The translations under genes and the position numbers were made by a program. A stretch of 64,000 bases of DNA from Lachnospiraceae bacterium (GTDB taxonomy: Bacteria; Bacillota; Clostridia; Lachnospirales; Lachnospiraceae): the NCBI GenBank assembly GCA_910576125.1, contig CAJTHM010000014.1, forward strand, positions 113,790 through 177,789. Direction: 5' to 3'. Under the pieces are notes generated by a model. The model did no database searches, was not told the DNA's origin, and saw only the letters and a program-made list of their open reading frames with translations. Below are positions 60,776-64,000 of this stretch, piece after piece; positions within the stretch are counted from its first letter, which is position 1, and every line of letters starts with the position of its first letter.

Positions 60776-60818
60776 GAGAAAGAACGAACTGTGGTAGGGG
60801 CTGTTCTTTCTCTTTTTT
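60776..60818 (+). terminator. Plus-strand terminator between transposon and helicase relic
   Basis: GAGAAAGAAC (60776-60785) pairs perfectly with GTTCTTTCTC (60803-60812), followed by TTTTTT. No plus-strand gene lies directly upstream, so its gene was probably lost when this region was rearranged. Confidence 0.75.
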
Positions 60819-62591
60819 CGTTCCTTAAAAACTATATCGGAATGACATGGGATGGTCAAGAGGAAAACGCGCTGCATCCTACAGCACGCTCTTATAGACA
60901 GTATTTGAAAGATGAGATTTTAATTTGACGTTTTTGTGCGGGAGATAGGAACTTTAGTTTGCAGGGCTACAGGCCGAGGGAGTATGACGGCGAGCATCTG
61001 AAATTCCCCGGCATGACACCGGATATTGAGCTAAAGCCCCACCAGAAAAGCGCAGTCGCACACGTTTTATATGGGGATAATACCTTACTGGCGCACTGTG
61101 TCGGGGCGGGCAAGACCTTTGAGATGACAGCGGCGGCGATGGAGAGCAAGCGGTTAGGATTGTGCCAGAAAAGTCTGTTTGTGGTTCCAAACCACTTGAC
61201 GGAGCAGTGGGTGAGTGATTTTCTCCGCTTATATCCCGGTGCAAATATTCTTGCGGCAACAAAGAAAGACTTTGAGCCTGCCAACCGGAAGAAATTCTGT
61301 TCCCGGATAGCGACAGGCGACTATGATGCGGTGATCATCGGGCATTCGCAGTTTGAGAAGATACCGCTGTCAATGGAGCGTCAGGAAGCCATGATAGAGA
61401 GGCAGATCAGTGAGATCGAGCTTGCCATAGAGCAGGCGAAAGCCGACAATGGGGAACGCTATACCATTAAGCAGATGGAGAAAACAAGGAAATCTCTTGA
61501 AGCAAGGCTTGAAAAGCTGAACGATACATCAAGGAAAGACAATGTAGTGACCTTTGAGCAACTTGGTGTTGACAGGCTCTTTGTAGACGAGAGCCATTTT
61601 TACAAAAACCTTTTCCTGTATACAAAGATGCGGAACGTGGCGGGCATCGCACAGACGGAGGCGCAGAAGTCCTCGGATATGTTCGCAAAGTGCCAGTATC
61701 TGGATGAACTGACGGGCGGCAAGGGCGTGACTTTCGCAACCGGAACGCCGATCAGCAACAGTATGACGGAATTATATACTAATATGCGCTATCTCCAGTA
61801 CGGCACGCTGCAGAAGTTAGGGCTTGGGCATTTTGACAGTTGGGCTTCCTCTTTTGGCGAAACACAGACAGCGATAGAATTAGCCCCGGAGGGAACCGGA
61901 TACCGGGCAAAGACAAGGTTTGCGAAGTTTTTCAACCTGCCGGAACTGATCTCCCTGTTCAAAGAGAGCGCCGACATTCAGACACCGGATATGCTAAAGC
62001 TGCCCGTGCCGGAGGCGGAGTATGAGAACGTGGTGCTAAAGCCCAGCGAGTACCAGCAGGACATGGTTTCCTCACTGGCTGACAGGGCGGAAGCGGTGCG
62101 TAACAGGCTTGTGGAGCCGTATGAGGACAATATGTTGAAGATCACAAACGATGGGCGGAAGCTGGCTCTGGATCAGCGCCTTATCAACGATATGCTGCCG
62201 GACAATGAAAATTCCAAAGCGGCAACCTGTGTCGGCAAGGCGTTTGAGATATGGGAGCAGACAAAGGAACAGAAGTCCACGCAGCTGATCTTTTGTGATC
62301 TCTCGACACCGAAAGGGGATGGTACATTTAATGTCTATGAGGACATAAAAAATAAACTGGTGGAGAAGGGAGTGCCGCCGGAGGAAATAGCGTTTATCCA
62401 TGAAGCGAATACGGAATTGAGGAAAGCGGAGCTGTTTGGCAAGGTAAGGAGCGGGCAGGTTCGTTTTTTATTGGGTTCCACGCAGAAAATGGGTGCAGGA
62501 ACCAACGTGCAGGACAGGCTGATTGCGTTACACCACCTGGATGTGCCGTGGCGCCCGTCCGATGATGGACGGACTTTGCGGACACATACCA

Positions 62592-62627
62592 AAGCGGAGG
62601 CACCTGTCAGGGTGTCTCCGCTTTTTT
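62592..62627 (+). terminator. Hairpin terminator inside the relic's 3' end
   Basis: AAGCGGAGGCACC (62592-62604) pairs with GGTGTCTCCGCTT (62611-62623) through one wobble, then TTTT. Its location within the open frame marks DNA not originally coding. Confidence 0.8.
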
Positions 62628-62628
62628 C

Positions 62629-62645
62629 AAGGAAGGATGTAAGAA
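62629..62645 (+). repeat. 17-base direct repeat, left copy
   Basis: AAGGAAGGATGTAAGAA, identical to 63743-63759; similarity extends five more bases with two differences. The two copies bracket 1.1 kb with the GNAT gene. Confidence 0.7.
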
Positions 62646-62677
62646 ATTACTTTGTGTCGGTGGGGTATCTTGATTAA

Positions 62678-63122
62678 ATGCCTATTGCCGTCCGCAAAAT
62701 GCCAGCTAAAAATTTTGTAAAAAGTCACGGGAAAATAAAGGTTCCGTTTTGGGCCTTGAAAGTTGTAGTAGGGAGTTGAGGGATATTCCCTCAATGCTCC
62801 TTGACAACTGGACACGCATTCGTCAAGTACATCAGTTCCGATGTGCGAAAGCATGAGCCACAGCAGCGGGGTGCGCCATGACCCCCGACCTACCGGGCCG
62901 AGCGAGAATACCCCCTGCAAGTGCCGGTTTGCCACCGGCATGGCGATGACAGTCGGAATGACAATGGTACTCCCGCCCAGCCACAGCTTCACACAATGGG
63001 GGCGGCTCTGTCAGAACGGCAGTTGGGGTGAAACTCCCGTGAGGTGGTGCGGCACACCGCCGCTTGACGACTTCCCTTTGCGGGCCGGGGTGTCGGGGAC
63101 AAATGGGCTTGCGGATACATAG
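62678..63122. other. GC-rich non-coding stretch in the mobile region
   Basis: About 445 bases with no convincing protein. From ~62800 it is GC-rich with several short hairpins (for example GCCGGT/ACCGGC near 62923-62939). A 93-residue plus frame starting at 62841 has no recognisable domain and no ribosome site. It may be a structured RNA or a relic of an element's regulatory region. Confidence 0.4.
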
Positions 63123-63653
63123 TCATACTCCCGATTTTGGCAGGGATTTTGCTACGTTCATCTCCTCGATAAACTGAAATTTATCACACACACACCGATA
63201 ATACTTAAATCCGTCCGCCTCTCTTATATACTGAAATCCTACTTTTTCAAGAACGTGTTGGCTTCGAGTATTCTTTATAACTGTATCAGCATTTACTGCG
63301 ACCATTCCCAAAACATTAAAAGCGTACTGCAAAATTAACCGTTCTGCACAGGATCCATATCCATGCCCTTTTACGTCGTCATTTTGCATATGAATACTTA
63401 ATGTGCATTCTTTGCTCTTGTAATTGATTTGCTTTAGTTGAATCTCTCCTATTGGTTTGTCATCTTTCATAATTGCAAAAAGGACACGGGAGGAATCCTG
63501 CTTGGAGTCAAAATATCTGTTTACTGCGTTCTCATTATATTGGTAAGGCTCAAACAAATCCATGTCCATATATATGTCAGGATCATTCTCCCAACCTTTA
63601 TATAATTCGTGGCAAAGCTCTCTGGTCATAATACATAGAGATATGTCTTTCAT
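63123..63653 (-). CDS. GNAT-family N-acetyltransferase
   Basis: A 176-residue acetyl-CoA-dependent acetyltransferase of the RimJ/RimL-like type: the acetyl-CoA loop is seen in VKGHGYGSCAERLILQYA, and NADTVIKNTRSQHVLEKVGF is typical of motif B. GGAGG five bases before ATG 63653 sets the start. AT content is higher than in neighbouring chromosomal genes, consistent with acquisition. The substrate (drug, peptide or protein N terminus) cannot be read from sequence. Confidence 0.88.
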   Translation of the reverse strand: MKDISLCIMTRELCHELYKGWENDPDIYMDMDLFEPYQYNENAVNRYFDSKQDSSRVLFAIMKDDKPIGEIQLKQINYKSKECTLSIHMQNDDVKGHGYGSCAERLILQYAFNVLGMVAVNADTVIKNTRSQHVLEKVGFQYIREADGFKYYRCVCDKFQFIEEMNVAKSLPKSGV

Positions 63654-63918
63654 AGAGGCCTCCAAATTCCAGTTTGTCGGTTAGTTTTACTATCGTCATT
63701 ATACCAGCACCCTCCAAAAATTTCAACATACTTTTGGCGGCAAAGGAAGGATGTAAGAAGTCACATTATATCGCTGCGTACATAGGGCCGGGTAACTCCC
63801 AGCCCTATTTCTTTATAGGAAATTGCGTCTTTTGGAGTGACAAAAAGAAACATACGTTTTGCGAACATATGTTTGACAAAAAATAAATGTGGGCATAAAA
63901 AACAGGCGGTACGGAATT
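63654..63918. other. Gap between GNAT gene and edge gene
   Basis: AT-rich DNA of about 265 bases holding the right copy of the 17-base repeat. A 70-residue plus frame (63674-63886) has no ribosome site or recognisable domain and is not called as a gene. Confidence 0.4.
63743..63759 (+). repeat. 17-base direct repeat, right copy
   Basis: Identical to 62629-62645. Confidence 0.7.
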
Positions 63919-64000
63919 TTAAAAGATATAGAATCCATCTTCTCCGAAATCGTCATCAAATAAGTCGTCTTCATTTAAGAAATAATCCATATCGAGAAGG
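63919..64000 (-). CDS. C terminus of an acidic protein, cut by window edge
   Basis: The last 26 codons of a minus-strand frame entering from beyond the window: it reads MDYFLNEDDLFDDDFGEDG and stops at 63919. The Asp/Glu/Phe-rich tail resembles tails of integrative-element proteins, but no family can be assigned. Confidence 0.45.
   Translation of the reverse strand, partial: LLDMDYFLNEDDLFDDDFGEDGFYIF

Larger units (their letters stand above)
60959..62677 (+). pseudogene. Fragment of the giant SNF2-type helicase/methylase of a Tn1549-like element
   Basis: A 572-residue frame that matches the helicase part of the ~2,000-residue or larger DNA methylase/SNF2 protein of such elements: PHQKSAVAHVLYGDNTLLAH, Walker A HCVGAGKTFEM, VDESHFYKN, ATGTPISNSM, and motif V-VI STQKMGAGTNVQDRLIALHH. 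It lacks the N-terminal methylase part. Helicase similarity ends at VPWRPSD (~62560), where the expected arginine-rich motif VI should follow. The last ~38 residues are unrelated and run through a terminator hairpin. It is a relic truncated at both ends. Confidence 0.82.

Noticed and set aside
62841..63122. 93-residue plus-strand protein in the GC-rich stretch
   Set aside because: No ribosome site or domain; composition follows a hairpin-rich GC tract.

Overview
The window looks like a chromosome segment of a gut Firmicute of the class Clostridia, most likely Lachnospiraceae. This rests on gene content and domain styles (HemZ, YlmH, RlmD/RlmCD-like methylase, the long PyrF type, COG0523 GTPases, two CmpB-type membrane proteins, Tn1549-like conjugative-element genes), fairly GC-rich coding DNA, strong AGGAGG ribosome sites and TTGACA/TATAAT-type promoters. 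Family calls come from reading motifs, not from database searches. There is no rRNA, CRISPR array or replication origin. One tRNA, tRNA-Pro(AGG), is present.

Layout. 0-14 kb: end of a dipeptidase gene, tRNA-Pro, an rRNA methylase, asparaginase, a NitT/TauT-type ABC importer whose permease and ATPase are fused, then the protein-quality block tig-clpP-clpX-engB, an AI-2E/YtvI-type membrane protein, an ECF sigma factor with its membrane partner, and an orphan response regulator with a degenerate receiver. 14-21 kb (mostly minus): pyrF with a secreted serine protease and a GT-C glycosyltransferase, an XRE regulator, an ABC exporter pair and a TraX-like protein. 21-26 kb: two COG0523/CobW metal GTPases, one with a long His/Cys-rich repeat tract and one joined to a DUF1980-like domain, then YlmH and a CmpB-type protein. 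26-33 kb: a two-component pair, a DUF362 protein, pyrBI and a nitroreductase. 33-41 kb: DNA repair and a folate block (folC, folE, folP, fused folB-folK), interspersed with three decayed gene fragments and a Ser/Glu-repeat lipoprotein. 41-49 kb: an ABC exporter preceded by a possible 21-residue peptide, a NusG-II/Gx-transporter/ApbE flavin-redox group, purA, a LysR regulator and a HAD hydrolase. 49-56 kb: SEC-C, DUF308 and CBS proteins, apt, relA/spoT, an MBL hydrolase and hemZ.

From about 56.45 kb to the end the DNA is mobile and decayed. Direct repeats of an 11-base word sit just after hemZ. Next come DUF6075 and DUF3970 genes typical of Tn1549-like integrative elements, a minus-strand transposon (DUF6431, frameshifted DDE transposase, TniB/ExeA ATPase, DUF6618-like), a truncated SNF2-type helicase fragment, a GC-rich unexplained stretch, a GNAT acetyltransferase between 17-base direct repeats, and the end of an acidic minus-strand protein.

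Themes. Nucleotide supply (pyrF, pyrB, pyrI, purA, apt), folate synthesis and stringent control are spread through the window. Several housekeeping enzymes (FolC, FolE, FolP, ApbE, HemZ and a histidine kinase) carry low-complexity insertions or linkers at loop positions. Several intergenic regions hold long palindromes. The most distinctive items are the fused ABC importer with an apparent non-canonical start, the His/Cys repeat GTPase beside its DUF1980-fused partner, the pseudo-receiver regulator, and the candidate peptide/exporter locus.
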